Both the position numbers and the translations under genes were made by a program. Under the pieces are notes generated by a model. That model was not told the DNA's origin. It did no database searches and worked only from the letters and a program-made list of their open reading frames with translations. A stretch of DNA of 64,000 bases, from positions 7,750,001-7,814,000 of the forward strand of contig CM082582.2 in assembly GCA_040954595.2 (NCBI GenBank), given 5' to 3'. The DNA is from Balanoglossus misakiensis (lineage: Eukaryota; Hemichordata). Position 1 is the stretch's first letter; every line of letters begins with the position of its first letter. Shown here in pieces: positions 13,083 to 32,600 of this stretch.

Positions 13083-15678
13083 GTACCTACCAAGGCCAAT
13101 GGGTCGGCGGCATGCGCCATGGTTACGGCATCAGGAACAGCGTGCCCTACAACATGGCCGCCATCATACGCTCCACCCTTCGGTCCTCCCTAACCTCCCT
13201 GAGAAGCGACCACGAGAACGCAAACGGCTCCGTGAACTCGGTGGACAACTTTGGCCACCGGGGGGGCTTTGTGCTGAACGTGGAACCCCCGCCGGAGCCC
13301 GTGCACAAGGGAATCCTGCAGAGGACGGGGAGCCTGCGTCGGACGCTCATGCAGGGCTTGCGGCTGCGGAAGAGCGACCGGCGCAGCAACCGCTCCACCG
13401 CCACCAGCCAGACGAGCCAGAGCAGCTCGCGGGCCAGCCACGCCAGCTCCAGCCGGCCGCGCTCACTGCCGCACCAGGACTCGCTGCGCAGCACCACCAG
13501 CACGCTGAGCTCGGGCTCGGCGCCCTCCTCGCTGTACGGCGACGACGTCAGCTACATGAACGAGGAGCCCGAGGGCGAGCTGACCGAGGCCTACATGGGC
13601 GAGTGGAAGCAGGACAAGCGGGCGGGATACGGCATCAGCCAGCGGTCGGACGGCATGCGCTACGAGGGCGAGTGGCAGAACAACCGGAAACACGGCTACG
13701 GCATCACCACCCACCCGGACGGCTCCAGAGAGGAGGGCAAGTGGAAGAACAACCAACTTGTGGCGTCAGGGAAGAAGAAACTGTTTCCGCTTCGATCGGC
13801 TAAAATTTCGGACCGAGTGGCGAGGGCGGTAGACTTGGCGAACCAAGCCGCGGAACTGGCCAGGCAGAAGGCAGATATTGCTATATCAAGGTATGGTGTA
13901 ATTCACATGTTTATCAGAGGCAGGGCTCTATCATTGACTAATATCATGGAGTGTATCCCGAAATATTATCTGTACACATTACCCATATGACAAGTTCTCT
14001 GCCTCTGTCTGTGGATATTTTGTTGCATTTAGTTCAAACCCGTGACTGATCTCTTTTTTCCCCTCAGAGCATCACATGCCAAAGACAAAGCTCAGATGGC
14101 CGATGTGACAGCAATTCAAGCAAGAGAAGAGGCAAACAGAGCAAAAATATATTGTAAAGAATTATCAGAGTCACCTGGAGGTATATTGTCTTTTCAAATC
14201 ATTTTTCTCATAGTTTTTTTTGTGTGTATGTTTGTGCAAATTTGAAAGTGTCATGCAAGCTGAAGTTCGAATGTCAATGAAAATACTTTTCTTTGAAATG
14301 TGAATAATTATGATAATTATTTTGTTCGGTCTTGCAGGGTCAGGATCTGATGGGGACTCCAAACTGGAAAGAAAGAAGAGTTTCTTTAACCGCTTTGATC
14401 GGAAGAGTAAGCTTAGGGGGACTGTGATTAAAGCTGTTGGCAATCAACTACAGGTGCCTGAACAACAACATCATAACCATAGCAACCAGGAATACTACGA
14501 GTCCATGCGGCACAACAATGCGCTGCGGCATCATGAATCGGGAATATCGAGCGCGGGTGACATCAGTCCGTCAGGTTCGCCGCTTATGTCGCGGAGACAG
14601 ATTGACAAATCGCAGTCTGTGGATATTATGATGGATCCCAAGTCCCGCGATTACCATCGGTACGGCCCCGACCGGCGGCGGGTGCCGGATAAACTCGCGC
14701 TGGACGGGTCGCCGATGCTGTCGCAATCACACAGCTATCACTTTGAGGTGAACGGGAGAAACGACTACAGCAGAAACGACTACGACGATCGGTTCTCCTA
14801 CGACACGCCCCCCTACGATCACCCGCGAGACATGCACGCTCGCTACGGACGCCACGACCGCTCGTCGGCGGAACTCACCCCCGACTCGGGCGTCAGCACG
14901 CTGTCGGAGTCGGAGCGCTCGAAGACCTACAGGCGGGAACAGAGCGATCGTAACAAGCTGCAGCGACGGGGGACGCTGCAGCGCCAGCAAAAGTTCGAAG
15001 ACGAGAACAAAGCGTCTCAGCAACAGGAGCCTTCGCAAAGCTCCGAGGGTGCGCACGTCACGATCAAAGAACCAGACTATGACCACGACGGCAACGACAT
15101 GGAAGACTTTCAGCCGCTCGACGAAGAAGAAGAGGCGTCGGAGAAAAAGAAAAAGAAGAACAAAACCAAGTCGAAATATTCAGAAATTTTACCGAAGTCT
15201 GATAAACCGCCCGGACATTACAGAAGTTTGACCGGCAGGTTTCCTGATGGCTGCAGCATCACCTACATCCCCAAAGGGGACGAAAGTGAAGAGGGGTTCC
15301 GAGATCCCGATTTGGATCCGGAAGGTGTTATGGTGGTGCGAGCTAAAAATGTTGTAAGTGTTTATCTTGTCTTATTTTTTTAAGTGCTGCTGAGACCCGT
15401 CATTCATAGAAATTGTCCTATACTGAACCAGGAGAACGCAGGGCCCCCATTATGGCTGACATGTTTTCTATGAATGTGCAGGTGCAAGTCAATTTTTGCA
15501 ATTTATCTGTAGTTTTGAGACCCGTTCCCCAAAGGTTGACGTCAGCTCATTTTATGCTTTCTTACAGGAGTGGTCGGCTAGCGGCAAAATGGTAGCCTTG
15601 GTGCTGTTTCTAAACTTGGGCTTCACTGTCCTCTTCTCGCAGTTGTTTACTCAAATTCAGGAAATGCCCGACTTCTAA
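13083..15678 (+). CDS. JPH: Junctophilin, 3' exons (5' partial)
   Basis: Junctophilins tether the plasma membrane to the endoplasmic or sarcoplasmic reticulum so that voltage-gated channels couple to ryanodine receptors. The visible exons are 13083-13890, 14068-14180, 14338-15353 and 15568-15678. They join in frame to give about 681 residues. The first exon opens inside a MORN repeat (GTYQGQWVGGMRHGYG). A Ser/Arg-rich joining region follows, then two more MORN repeats (YMGEWKQDKRAGYG, YEGEWQNNRKHGYG), then an Ala/Arg-rich helix (residues around ARAVDLANQAAELARQKA) that continues in exon 3. After that comes a long polar divergent region with an acidic-to-Lys-rich stretch. The final exon encodes the single C-terminal ER anchor (MVALVLFLNLGFTVLF) before the stop. 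This domain order is specific to junctophilins. The exon carrying the start codon is missing because it lies upstream. Invertebrates usually have one JPH gene, so no vertebrate paralogue number is assigned. Confidence 0.96.
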
Positions 15679-16725
15679 AAGGAGCAGAAGAACAAATTGA
15701 GACAAAACAAGAGATGAAGATTCAGTGTCTTACTCTCTCAGAAGCACACAACCTCATGGCCAGCCTGTATCCCAAACCCAGAACTGGAAGTAGATGGTCT
15801 CTTCTGAATCCACAGACGAAACATACAGGTTGTCATGAAGAAGAAGAAAAAGTTACTGACCATGTGAATCAGAAAAAAAAATTAACACAGAAGTGAAAAT
15901 GTGAATGTTGAGGAAACATTTGCATTTTTTTCCTGCAGTTCAAAAATTGAAAATGCTCTGATTGTTTCTGCTGTCCAAAAGCACATTTGGAATGGGTTTC
16001 TAAAATCACGAGAAAACAGAATGGAACACACGGTTCTTTGGAAATATCTTGCCAGTTTCATTCTGTAGTATGCATGAATTTCATGGAATTTGTGCACATC
16101 AAAAATAAGTGCCGATGATCGTGACCCTTGACCTTAGATTCATGATCCTTGACCCCTGCTGTGCTGATTATGGTGGGTCGTTTACATTCTGATCATATTT
16201 TTTGAATCAGGTGTCCAACATAAAATACTGAACGGGAAATTTTAAAACGATAGAATACCAAGAACACTTCAAAACGAATGCACAGTTTTTGAATAATTAT
16301 GTGGGCAAATTTACACAGTCTCATTCTGCAGGATCCTGTGGAATCGAACCCTTGGTAGTGATTGGTCCAGCAGTGGATAGGTAGCTAGGCAGATTTTCTC
16401 CTGGTATAAAACAGAGCATGACTGAACTTTAGGACATAAAAACCCTTGGATTATGATTTTTAACAAAAGTGGTTTGTGTGACAAGTACTAACTTAAACAC
16501 TGCTTGTGATTTACTCAATGAAATTGCCATCTGATCACATGGTTTGACACTGTCCAGCCTGAAAATAGGACTTCTCCCGATTAAGGTATGCATCCTATAC
16601 GCATTGGATGATGATAGGCTTGGCAGACAGGCTGTTTGTTTGTTTGTTTAGACAGTGTTGACCTCCAACAGGACCAACTGACACTGAATTTCAATTTGTT
16701 TTACAACTCAATTTTTAAAAAAATG

Positions 16726-16731
16726 AATAAA
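16726..16731 (+). terminator. Candidate polyA signal for JPH
   Basis: A canonical AATAAA lies about 1 kb after the junctophilin stop codon, in an AT-rich context. Without transcript data this is only a candidate. Confidence 0.35.
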
Positions 16732-19700
16732 AATGTTAACATAGATTTTTATGAGATTTTTAATACCTTGATAAATTATTATGAATAGTCTTGAGCATAT
16801 TTAAGTAGGGATGAGCAAGGTATTGGGATAGTTTACTGTTTGGTATAACTAATTAAGGTTTTTGTCAGATTGACGAGATTATGTTGCAGAAATGATGTGT
16901 CTTCAACCAACGTTGTACGAGTCTAGTGAATTTCTAGCGAGGTGCCACCTTCAGGCCACTGTACTGACGATGATAGTTCCTAGTCATGTGACATGTGCTG
17001 TTTTTTACCACTCTCTCGAACAGAGATCTTCACTATTTATTTTTACTGCACCAAGTTTAGTCTCACTAGCCTTGTGCATGTGATATACAATGATCTGACT
17101 GTGCTGGTTAATTAATATATCAGTGCAATTCATTTTTCGCTCAGATTATGCTAGTCATGTTATATTTTTTTAGCTGGATGACTTGACGAGCATTAATTAA
17201 TTTAAATTCCGACGTCTCCGATAAAGTAGAGATGCTAGGTTTCTAATACTATCAGTTACTTTGGATCTTTGTGACACCCCGCTAGATGGCTTCTGTTTGA
17301 AAAGGGCCGGTGTAAAACACTTGAGAACTGAGGTGGGGTGATCGAGTGACAGAAAAAAAAGTGCTTGTTATTTTGTGTATGGTCTTTGCTTTGCAAAAAG
17401 ATATGTGTATGTGATGCGATGTAAAAAGTTGTATGCAGCCCAGTACTCTGCAAGAAAGGAATTTCGAAAAATTCCTTGGCGTAAAAACAACTTCATGTAG
17501 CAAGTACATTGTATGATGTTCAAAGGGTAGGAAGTGACAAGGCGGAACAAAAATGGGACTACATCTCGACACTTGGTGTATTGATTGTACAAGCCTGTTC
17601 TTGGCAAATCTGACTTGCAAAAATGCCGGTCACAGTCCAAGTCGGTAATCTCTGCAATTCTGCAGAGAAAAATCAAATTTACACGTTATTGGACAATTTA
17701 TACAATGCCAATTTGCACAAACAAGTGCAGTCTTTGGCATACATATTTGCAGAACAAATACCAGTTATTTTGAGACCTGCCATAGACCTTAGAAGCTTCT
17801 ACTGTCTATGGACCTACACAGTCTGTATAAATTCAAAGAACATTCAAATTTGCAGGTTATTGTACAGTCTGCACTTGGCAGAAAGAATGAGACGTAGAGG
17901 GTGGGGGGCATCATAGTATGTATACTTTTGCAAGTACAGTCTACGCAAAGTGTCAAAGTACTGGGCGTTGTGCTGTACAACCAGTTCTAGGACAGACACC
18001 CCCTGGTCACCCAACCCGGCACTGGCCCTAACCCTAATGTCTGGGTGGGGGAAATGCCCAGGGGGTGTTAAGCCTTCCTGATACCACCGTACAACTGTTT
18101 ATACTCGGCTTGTTTTGAATGTCCTCAATCAGAAGCTTAGAAAGTCTTACTTCACTTGTATCGGTGGAGACCACAGATTTCAGTATTAATAACAAAAATT
18201 AGCAAAGGTTATTGTTTATAAGGGTGAATTGTCTGGTATTCGTGTTTTTTTTGTCGGTACTTCCATTTGCCAATTATCCGTTTCGTACATTGGTTGGTGT
18301 GTTGAATCAACCACGCTTTTGATAGACAGATGTGGGCAGCCTTCAAGAATGCGAGGGGGGGGATCTGTGAACCCGTGAACAGGTGCAAAAAATTACCCAT
18401 GGGCTTACAATTCACCACTGTGTGGGTAGTTTGCCATTCTCTGGGTGGAGAGGCAGTTATGGGCTTAAAATATTAAGGCACACCCATCGAGGGGTACAGA
18501 AAATGCAACATACGCTCTGTGCACATGAACAACTTGCGACATTTGCGACAGAAATCTCCCCTCCCTGGACTCATATAAAGTAATGAGAGTTTCTGCCATT
18601 AGCCTGACAACACAAAATCAGTGCTTTTAAATCACAGATCTCAATTTAAAGCTCAGGCTTGCCTTATGATGCAGGAACACGATGGTATCTGGGTTTTTTT
18701 CAGATCAGCCATTTAATGTACAATGCCCTGAGGCTGAGTCAAATCTCCCACATCTTTGTAGTAAGTGACGTGTGCATCACAACGTTCTGTGATATCCTGC
18801 CAATAAGTCCTGCCTGTGTAGTAATTTATCAGTACTTTGTGTAGAGTACTAATTATGAAATGTAACTTTGTGTGCAATTGTCGATTTCAGAAATCCATTT
18901 ATTTACTATTTTATTACAGAATATTTGCTAATTTAACTAATAATTGTAATCTTTTTAAAGATCTGAACAAGTTAAATGTGATTTATTCTATTGCATTTGG
19001 CATCTTACGGTTTTTGCATTGGTCAACCATTCTCAAGGTCGTAGAAAAATTTGACACAATTTTTACAGTTTTTTCTGAAATTTGTTACTTTTCCAATGGC
19101 ACTCTGTGACACTTGCAATTTCATCAGTGGACCTTTTTTTTGTTATATTTTTCAAATTGTTTGCTACTTTCACGATATTTTGCCTTTGATGGTGTATTTT
19201 CATACTTTGTAATATTCAACTTCAATGTCATTATTGACAACACAAGATGGAGAGAGAAAGTGAGAGAGAGAAAAGTATAGACTGACTGGGATGGGAATTA
19301 ATTATATTTTTATATCAATTGAAATGTCGTGGTAGTCAAAAACAGTTAGGGCGTATCGAACTCCGAGAAGATGAAGAAATTCAAACTAGAATTTGGACAA
19401 CTTGTCTGTCACACACACTCACTGCATCTCTTGTCCACGAACAAAAAAACTTGGTTTTCACAAACTTTTGACAAATGTTCACCACCTAGGATAGCCACAG
19501 AGTCAAAACATTTGTATCAGAATTTACATCAAGGTATAAGCAGGAATTTTTTGATGGAAGAAAAAGTGAAGTCTTTTGTCGATTTTTGTTTTCGATCTGT
19601 CAACATTTTGATGTTCTTTTTGAGTTGCTGTATACTACTAACCTATAAGATGAATGAAAATCACAAATTGAATTTAGACCATTGTACATACAAATTCTGG

Positions 19701-21112
19701 TATAGCCACAGGATTGTTGAAATTGTTAGGTTTAGAATTTTCTAAGAATACCAAATTTGCTACTCATGATCTTATTATAAACTCAATGCAATCCACAACA
19801 GCATTCAGCTGTCGATAATAGAACTTAATATCTGAACAACGTCACTTTCAAGCGTACTTTTTGTGAAATTTTACAAAATTACTAAAGAATCGTGTCTTAA
19901 AACCAGAACGTTTTCATCTCAACCTAAACTTTCACTCACACTAATCAAATTAGTTACTCAAATTGCATTAATTTCAGGAAAAACCCAGCACAAAGCTAAG
20001 AATGCTGGCCAGTGTATGTGACCTTTGACCTGAGTACAAGCTTACTGAATTCAAATTTTGTACTGTGCTATGCTGTGCTGTGTGTCTGTTCTGGTGTAAC
20101 CATCTGCCATAAAGAAGCCCCTTGTACATGAATGTTCTGTTGAAAGCATTCATCTCAAACAAAAACAACAAAAAAACAGACCTTGACTCCATACTTGCGG
20201 AGAAATGATTGATCGGACACGTGGAATGCAAGGTCTGATGTCCGGGCTGGACAGTTTTGATTTTCAACCCCTCCTCCTCCAAAAGCCAGTTGTCACTTTC
20301 GAGTTTCAAAACAAGAGAAAAACCCTGTTGACATTGACTTGAACAGGTCAAAAGTCCATGTGCTGTACATCTCTGTGTGCTAAGCAACTTCACTTCTGCA
20401 GAACAGAGAGTATAGTTGTTGTTTTTTTGTGTGTGTGAAAATTATCTCTTTTTCTTGAATTATAACCACTGGTTGCTTTGTTGTAATTTACATACAAACC
20501 AAAAAAAAAACAGGAATTGACAACTGGCCTAATTTTGATATTTCAATATATGTGTCGCTCTCAAAATGCATTATTATATGACAACTTTGTAGATTGACAT
20601 AGAAATTTACACTCTTGCCGATTTTTTTTTTCAACATCCAAGTAAACAACTGCCTACTTCTGCTTGGCTTTAAAATAAAATTGTTGTTCAACAACATACA
20701 ACTAGTGTGTGCGTGTGTGTGTTCTATCACCAGTTAATTTCTTTGGTAAAGAGCATACCATCAACCGCAACCCAGAAGAACGCCCTCACTCAGAAGAAGT
20801 TTGACATCATAGATACCTCCTGGACATCTTTTGCAATTACCCTGAACAGATAAGCATCTCCATCAGGATTGTTCCTTAGCTAAACCGTCAGAGTTTTAAA
20901 CATTCAACTGAAGCTGACAGATGACACATCATTTCATAACATTAGTTCATTGGCGGATACACATCGGGTCAGCACAGTTTGGCTTGGTTGGCCTGGGTAC
21001 CAACCTCTGCAGGAATAACCTTCAGTTTGAAGCATTTCGTCAACATCAAAGTAATGGTCTAACAATCAAAGAAAACAATCTGAGTCAAGTTTTTCTTTGG
21101 CAGTCTCATGAA

Positions 21113-21118
21113 TTTATT
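21113..21118 (-). terminator. PolyA signal for KLHDC4
   Basis: TTTATT on the plus strand reads AATAAA on the minus strand, about 190 bases beyond the KLHDC4 stop codon. This is a plausible short 3'UTR. Confidence 0.55.
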
Positions 21119-21306
21119 TTATCAAAGAGAACAAAATACAGATCAGTTAGCTGGACATCTTTCCGAATACAACAGAGTTTTTATCATCAGGAGGTGGGGT
21201 GGTAAAACCTTAGTACAAGATGGGAAACTGTTCATTTCTTAGCCATGCTTCTTTTAAGGAGCAAAGGGCTAAACATGCTAAACTGTGTCACTTTTCACCT
21301 CAGGTG

Positions 21307-26221
<4,915 letters not shown>

Positions 26222-26697
26222 TTTTATTCTATTCCTTCACAACTGCACTGCGAAATCCCTCGTCGTTTGACGTATTTTACGTCGATTTTCGACAACAACT
26301 GCACATGTGTCAAAGGTAAACCAAGATTGCGGTGGGGCAATCTGGGTAATTAGATTTTGGTGATATCGGGCTACATATGGCCTGGTTCTTTCAGTTTCAT
26401 GAATTTGAGATAAAAGCAACCTGTGGTCATTCATAACCACATAATAATTAGTCTCTCGTGGGACACCAGTATACAATGACTTTTTCACAAATGTCCACAT
26501 TTGATGAAATGTGACAGAGGAACATCCCTCCATGCAAAATGTGGTCGTCAACAAAGTTCCCGGATGTGTTGGCTGTTCTATGTTGCTTTTGCAAATGGCG
26601 ACGAGTCTGCAAGTATTTCCAAACAGGAGGTGATTTTGACGCAATTCTGTCTGTATTTATGAATTCTCTGGTGCTTTAACAGCCTGTCATCTACACT
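26222..26697. promoter_or_regulatory. Bidirectional promoter region KLHDC4 / ZCCHC14
   Basis: The start codons of KLHDC4 (minus, 26221) and ZCCHC14 (plus, 26698) are 476 bases apart and diverge. Both 5'UTRs and both promoters must fit here unless upstream noncoding exons exist elsewhere. No TATA box in a convincing position was seen. The exact transcription starts cannot be read from sequence. Confidence 0.6.
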
Positions 26698-29600
26698 ATG
26701 GTGTGCAAAGAGGATGTGTTCAACTGGTTCCATGATCTCAGTGGTTCTAGTCGAGTGGATTTTCTGTGCGGATTGTTGTTGAAGTGTGGACCATTTGAAT
26801 TGAGGTATCTGGGTGCCTGCATTGAAGATTTGGCGAGAAAGGACTATAATAATCTCAGGGAGGAGGAAAGTAACGCCAATAAGGCAGCTGTCATTAGCCA
26901 GCTTAACAATATATTTGACCCATGCACTCGAATGAAGCTTATAGTAAGCCTTGCCTTGCTATATTCTTCAAACTGTAACTGTTCAGAGATAGTGTTCAGA
27001 ACACTGCAATGTCAAGCTGTTCAAATAGAATCCCATTTTACGAACATTCGTGATACGGATCAAGTTTATGAAGAATTCTTGTTACTACTGACCATGGCAG
27101 TGCATCATCCCGCGTTTGTCTTTCAACAGAAACAGATTCTTAAAAATATTTTGGACAAATTGCTACTGTTGAAACAGGTAAGGCATTGATTACAGAATTA
27201 TTTCTTGCGGGGGGGGGGGGGCATTTCAATGGGGCAGTATGTCATTTTGACATATGTATACAGCACTAACACTTCTGTGTCTATATTTGAAAAGACAGCC
27301 AGAATATTAAGAAAATTGGTGTCGTAGGAAAATGTCTAAATGTGTATTAATTGTTTACTTTCAGAGGGGAAAAATGACAAGGGCTACTTCATAATTATAG
27401 TCCATATCCAGGGTTTTCAGTGGTATGACAATGACAGTTCTGTGAATTCTGTGGTTGTTGACAGATGGTGCTAAACTAGTTAGGGGAGATAAACGAATTG
27501 TACACTGTCAAATTAGATATCAAAATAAAGCATGCAAATTATTTCATGCTCAAAAGACGGTATATAAAAGCAGTTTTGAGTGAGGGTCAGACTGGCATGC
27601 ATATGGTATTTGAGGACAACGTGAAAGTAGCACTGACCTCAACGCAGTGTCGCTTTCACGTATCAGTTCATTCAGCCTGGCAATGATATTGTTTCCCTAG
27701 TTTGGGGGTCTCTGGTTTTATCTTTCATGCGATTCTGTGGTAATTGATTGAACATATAATGATACAGCAAATCCAAACACTGCTTTTAATTAAACTTTGT
27801 TATTCTCTGTCTTGAGTTGTGATATCCTTTTGAAGAAGAAGAGTACTATTACAGTCATAGGTCCTTATTACTACGTTTTCATTTAGCTTCAGTGTGTATC
27901 CAACCCGTGGTGCTGTCTTTTCCGGTGGCTTGCCAGACTGTCTCATGAACTGTTTTCAGTTTTATGGCCAACTGTCCGTGTGGGTTATAAAGTGACTTTC
28001 GGTAATCTAAACTCAGTATGACCATGGTGTTGATTGACAAGTATTCAAATTTCTGTAATACTACCAGCATTTGATACTGTAGCATGTTTAAATATGTGTA
28101 TTCACATCTCTTGAAAAGCCAAACTAGCATTGAAATATCTAAGTTAACTGAACTGAAAACAATACAAAGACTCGCACACACATTATGTATAGCATGCTGC
28201 TAAATATCCTACGAAGCAGTGAGCTCTTCATGTAAAGAAGCCTTGAGACTTTATAATAAGATAATAATCTCCAGTCTCAATTCTTAAAGATACAGAAGAC
28301 AAATAAGATGTCTCTTTGAAATTCAGTAGTTGACAAATAAGTGTCTGTGTAAGTAACTGTCTGTACTCAATAACTAATGAATGTATTTTTGAGTATGTAG
28401 TAAAAAGTGCCATGAGAGCATGGATTCATATTCACAGAAGGGGGTACTAGAATATAAAGACAGGAAGTTGTTTACCATAGAGATTAATATTCCTTTGGTG
28501 GAGTAGTGCTTCTGGAGTTGGTGGTGTTGGAGAGATCTATGATAAAAAGTATCACAATACCTCAAAGTGAAAATGAAAGCACAAAATTAGGTTAATTTTG
28601 AAGGATAAATTTAGCCTTATTGCATAAATTATACAGTCTCAATGAGAGACTAGCTGCACAGATCATATACAGATATGGTTAGTGGTTTTGCTAATATTCC
28701 TAATATTGATTTCACCCAAACCACAATGTTTATTGCAAGCAAAATAATTGAAGTTCATTGTACATGTCTGTGGTTGCTCACCTAAACCTCGCAGCTGCAC
28801 CACTCTTGATAGTACATTTCATGCACCTATGCATTCAGACACATACGCAGGTTGCGAGGTCTGGCAAGCGAGTCTCCTATAAAACCATATGGGCATGGCA
28901 GATGATGCCATATGTAAATTAAAGGTTATTGTAAAGTATATTCCTTTAAATATTAAATGGTCTAGGAATAAACTAACAAGTAACATCAGTTTTCGGTAGG
29001 AAATTTCATTGCTTTCGTAGGACAATAAAAAAAATCATTTTTCCAGAATTTTTTTAACTGCCTGATGCTTTCATAGTTTGCATGGTACAATGTTGTGGGT
29101 TAGACAAGCATTCAAAATGTCACACCAGTCTGTTTCAACTGTCATAACAGTAATATGTAGATGTGGGGTATTGTATTGTAATGTGTGTATAGGCTGTCAT
29201 TCAACCAATAACAAAGGGAAACTTGGTGTCAAAGTGTAACTTCAGGCTGTGTGTTTATTTTTGTTCGGTTCCAGTGGATGTGTTTCTGTACAAAAAAACA
29301 AGTGAGATCACTCAATCAAATACTTCATGCCACATTTGTTATTCGCCAGCAGATATCTACAGTAATATACTCCATATTTACAGTTGGGTAGTACATGTAT
29401 AGTCCATATAATACAATTTACCCTATAGTTATTTTGTGTCTAGTTGGGCGCTTGAACGTCATATTTTTGTTTTCTGCGTGGTCATGGTCATCCCATGATA
29501 TTTAACCCTTTCACCCCTTTTTTGCCTCTATGGAGGTCCAAGTTTAACACAGAAAATAATGGATTTGGACCAAACCATGGTGGTGAAAGGGTTAAACATG

Positions 29601-32600
29601 CAGACCAGGTGAAAGCATTGTAGCAAGTCTTCCTGCTATGGCTTTGCCAATGTGAGGATTGTAATGAATTCAAGGAAAAGTTAATGTTTTATGGAGTGTG
29701 ACCTACATGCAGTTGTGTATAAGCACACATCATACACATATAGTGTGATACACTGCGTTTGTTTGAGGTGAAACTTTAGATGGTTGCCAAATTAGCATAT
29801 TAATACTCAATTTGCATATTGTAACCAACTGTGTGTTTGTTAAGACAAAAATAGACTGTTACAGAAAAATGAGGGGGTTACCCACCCTTTCTCAATCCTA
29901 TTTAGAGATCTAATTATGCTCTGTATTTACCATCTATTACATGTTTGTCTGATCTTTATTTCAAAAACACGTTAGAAATTGTTCAGAAATTGGGTTATAC
30001 TGAAAACAAACATTAGTTCTCAGACCTCTAGGGATTATGCACTTATTGCCAATATGTCCAACAGGATCATACAATTCTACTTTGTAATGCTTATTGATCT
30101 GTGTTTATACATCATGGTATTATGTTCCGATACTATTCCCATTCTTTGCCAAGGTCTTATTCATGAGATTGGCATCAATTCATTGAAGAATTACTATGAC
30201 CATTGTTATTGGCATCAATGTATTTCAGAATTACTACGACCATTGTCACTGCTGAAATATCTAATGACAAGCAGTCTGAGTGTTGATAAAGTTGTATCAA
30301 ATTAGAAGATAATTAATTAGTTTAAATTATTAATTAATAAAGATTAGGTTGGTTTACGGTTTGACTCAGATGGTGACAAGGGTTTTTTGCAGTTTTCATA
30401 CTCGTGTAAAGATGGATTGTGCTTTTTTGCTGTCCCTTCATTCATTCATTCATTCATTCATTCATTCATTCATTCATTCATTCATTCATTCATTCATTCA
30501 TTCATTCATTCATTCATTCATTCATTCATTCATTCATTCATTCATTCGCTCTTAAATATTAAACAAATTATTTGAACTCCAGTGGTGAACCATTTTCATC
30601 TGATTGACATGGTTTTTGAAAGCAACTTAGGTTTAGTAATTACTCAAATGCAAAAAAATGCTAGAGTGGCGTTTTACTGCACGTATGAATAATATGAATG
30701 AGCCAAGAGTGCAGACTGAAAGGTTTTAAAGAAAATTAAATGTCTTCACGCAGCAGTTGTGACGGCTTTGAATTCTGTAATCACGAGGAGATCTTTTCGG
30801 CCAATTTTCTTGTTGAAAGAAGTAATTGAAATTACGTGGAGGTAGTCAGTAGTGCATGAAGTTTTTCCTAATTATGTGGCTAAGCTAAATCAGCCTCAGA
30901 GAAAGTTTCAACTCAGTGAGTACCCTCATATTTGTGGACTTTTTCCATTTTTAATGATGTCACTTTTTGCCGGGTTGCAGGCCTACTGTAAGTCTCCGCA
31001 TGGCGATGCCGTACAGGACGACGAGGAAGGGGACGGTGTTCCTGACGTCCACAGAGACAACTCAAGCAAGCAGCAGCCTGGGCCGTCAACGGACGTCCAC
31101 CGCAAGGACAACACGTCGACACAGTCGGGACTATCTTCAGATGTTCATCATAAAGACGGCACACCTAGACAATCTAGCGTGTTGATAGCACCCGGGTTGC
31201 TGAACGGGGAAACCAGGCCTTCAGCAGGTATGGTATCATTTCAAGACATGTCTCATTTCATTCACAGTTGGTATTGTGGTAAAACAAAGTATTAAAAATC
31301 ACATAAACAGACATGACTCTGACACTGATTCTTACTGATACTAAACCTTAATTTGTCAGTTTTTCTGTCTCTACCATTGAAAACCAAGTTAATATCATTC
31401 ATGAATAGTCTATCCACCCATGCACCAATTTGTAATTTTACTGTGACAATAAAAGGTACCCATCTTCGGTCTCTCTCATATCATGTTTATCAATGAACCT
31501 ATAAATTTCTGATGTCAGTCGAAAGAATTACTTGTATCTCTTAAACCTATCCATCTGTCACTGTCAGGTCAACTGAACCCAGATAAGTGACTGCTTTCAA
31601 ATTACATTACCCTTTTTATAAATTTTATCGAATGAGGTGTAGTATTTCCACTGTCCATAAAGTTTAAATTAAACATTTATGTTGTTTTACTGTCTACTGT
31701 GTTCTGAAACGTTGAAAAAATACATATGGCCTGGGTAGTTAATTGAGTATCACATTTATGCTACAGGATTTTCTCATTGCCCTAATTCAGTGATATGAGA
31801 TGGCTCATAGATAAATGTTGACATTTAACTGCAACACAGCATTCAGTGTATGAAATTCAAGCTTGACACACTTTGTCCTGTTGTTTTTCAATGTTAACAG
31901 TGTATGTGAAGAACATTGAAGTGACTGGTCTTCAGAAAGGTGGTGACAACCGTACTGAATATGTCTTCAAGGTAGAGTAACTTTCACTTTTGAAACTGAC
32001 TACATGATGTATGTTTATTTGCCGGTGATTGGGAAGGATGAGGAAGCTATTGTGAGCAATGTCTTTAATTCTTCGAAACCAGTTCGGAAGGAAATTTCTG
32101 AATGACATTACATGTATAGGTCACTAGGGGTCAGAGGGATACAAGTCATATGTTATGACACATGGGGTTTTGCTTGTTTAAATTAGAGAATAGGGAAATG
32201 AGATGGCGTGTGTGTTTTAATATTAAAACTGGTTGATATTACTGAGGAAATGTCCCACAGAGGATGTTGAAAAGATAAATTTCTGTTTGCATTGTGTGTT
32301 TTCACAAGTGTAGTCACAGTTTTGATTTGACTCTAGCGGATATTTGGATTGTAAAAATATAGTAAGCTACCTGTGAAATTAATCCTTGCATAAGAGGTAC
32401 AGATGATCCAAATATATAATAAATCTGATGTGTGATTCAGTTTCCAATCTTTAGCCCGCTGTCAGTAGTGAGAGAATAGATGTATGGTACATCATGTATG
32501 TGCAAAGTAAAAATATCCTACTTCCATTATGTCCGGTGTATTTTGGGGTTTTTGTCACAAATGTAGTTTCAATTGATTCTGCAGGTGACATGGTCCAATG

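Larger units (their letters stand above)
15679..21306. other. JPH 3'UTR and JPH-KLHDC4 intergenic region
   Basis: The two genes converge here. The junctophilin 3'UTR probably runs from 15679 to a candidate AATAAA at 16726-16731. The rest is AT-rich, with short unrelated open frames that match no family I recognise. One perfect DR1-type half-site pair (TGACCTTTGACCT, near 20019) and a two-unit CCCTAA string at 18026 were noted. No RNA gene was recognised. Confidence 0.7.
27178..30980 (+). other. ZCCHC14 intron 1
   Basis: A 3.8-kb intron between the N-terminal exon and exon 2. It holds a 13-G run (27209-27221), family A foldback copy 2 (29502-29595) and the (TTCA)n tract (30437-30547). The remaining sequence is AT-rich and unassigned. 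Confidence 0.85.

Noticed and set aside
13147-13803. Several long open frames overlapping JPH exon 2 on both strands
   Set aside because: Shadows of a GC-rich coding exon where stops are rare; only one frame carries MORN repeats.
18026-18037. CCCTAACCCTAA, telomere-like
   Set aside because: Only two units, within ordinary sequence; not evidence of a telomere or fusion.
30349-30575. Open frame repeating Ile-His-Ser-Phe
   Set aside because: Direct translation of the (TTCA)n tract inside ZCCHC14 intron 1.
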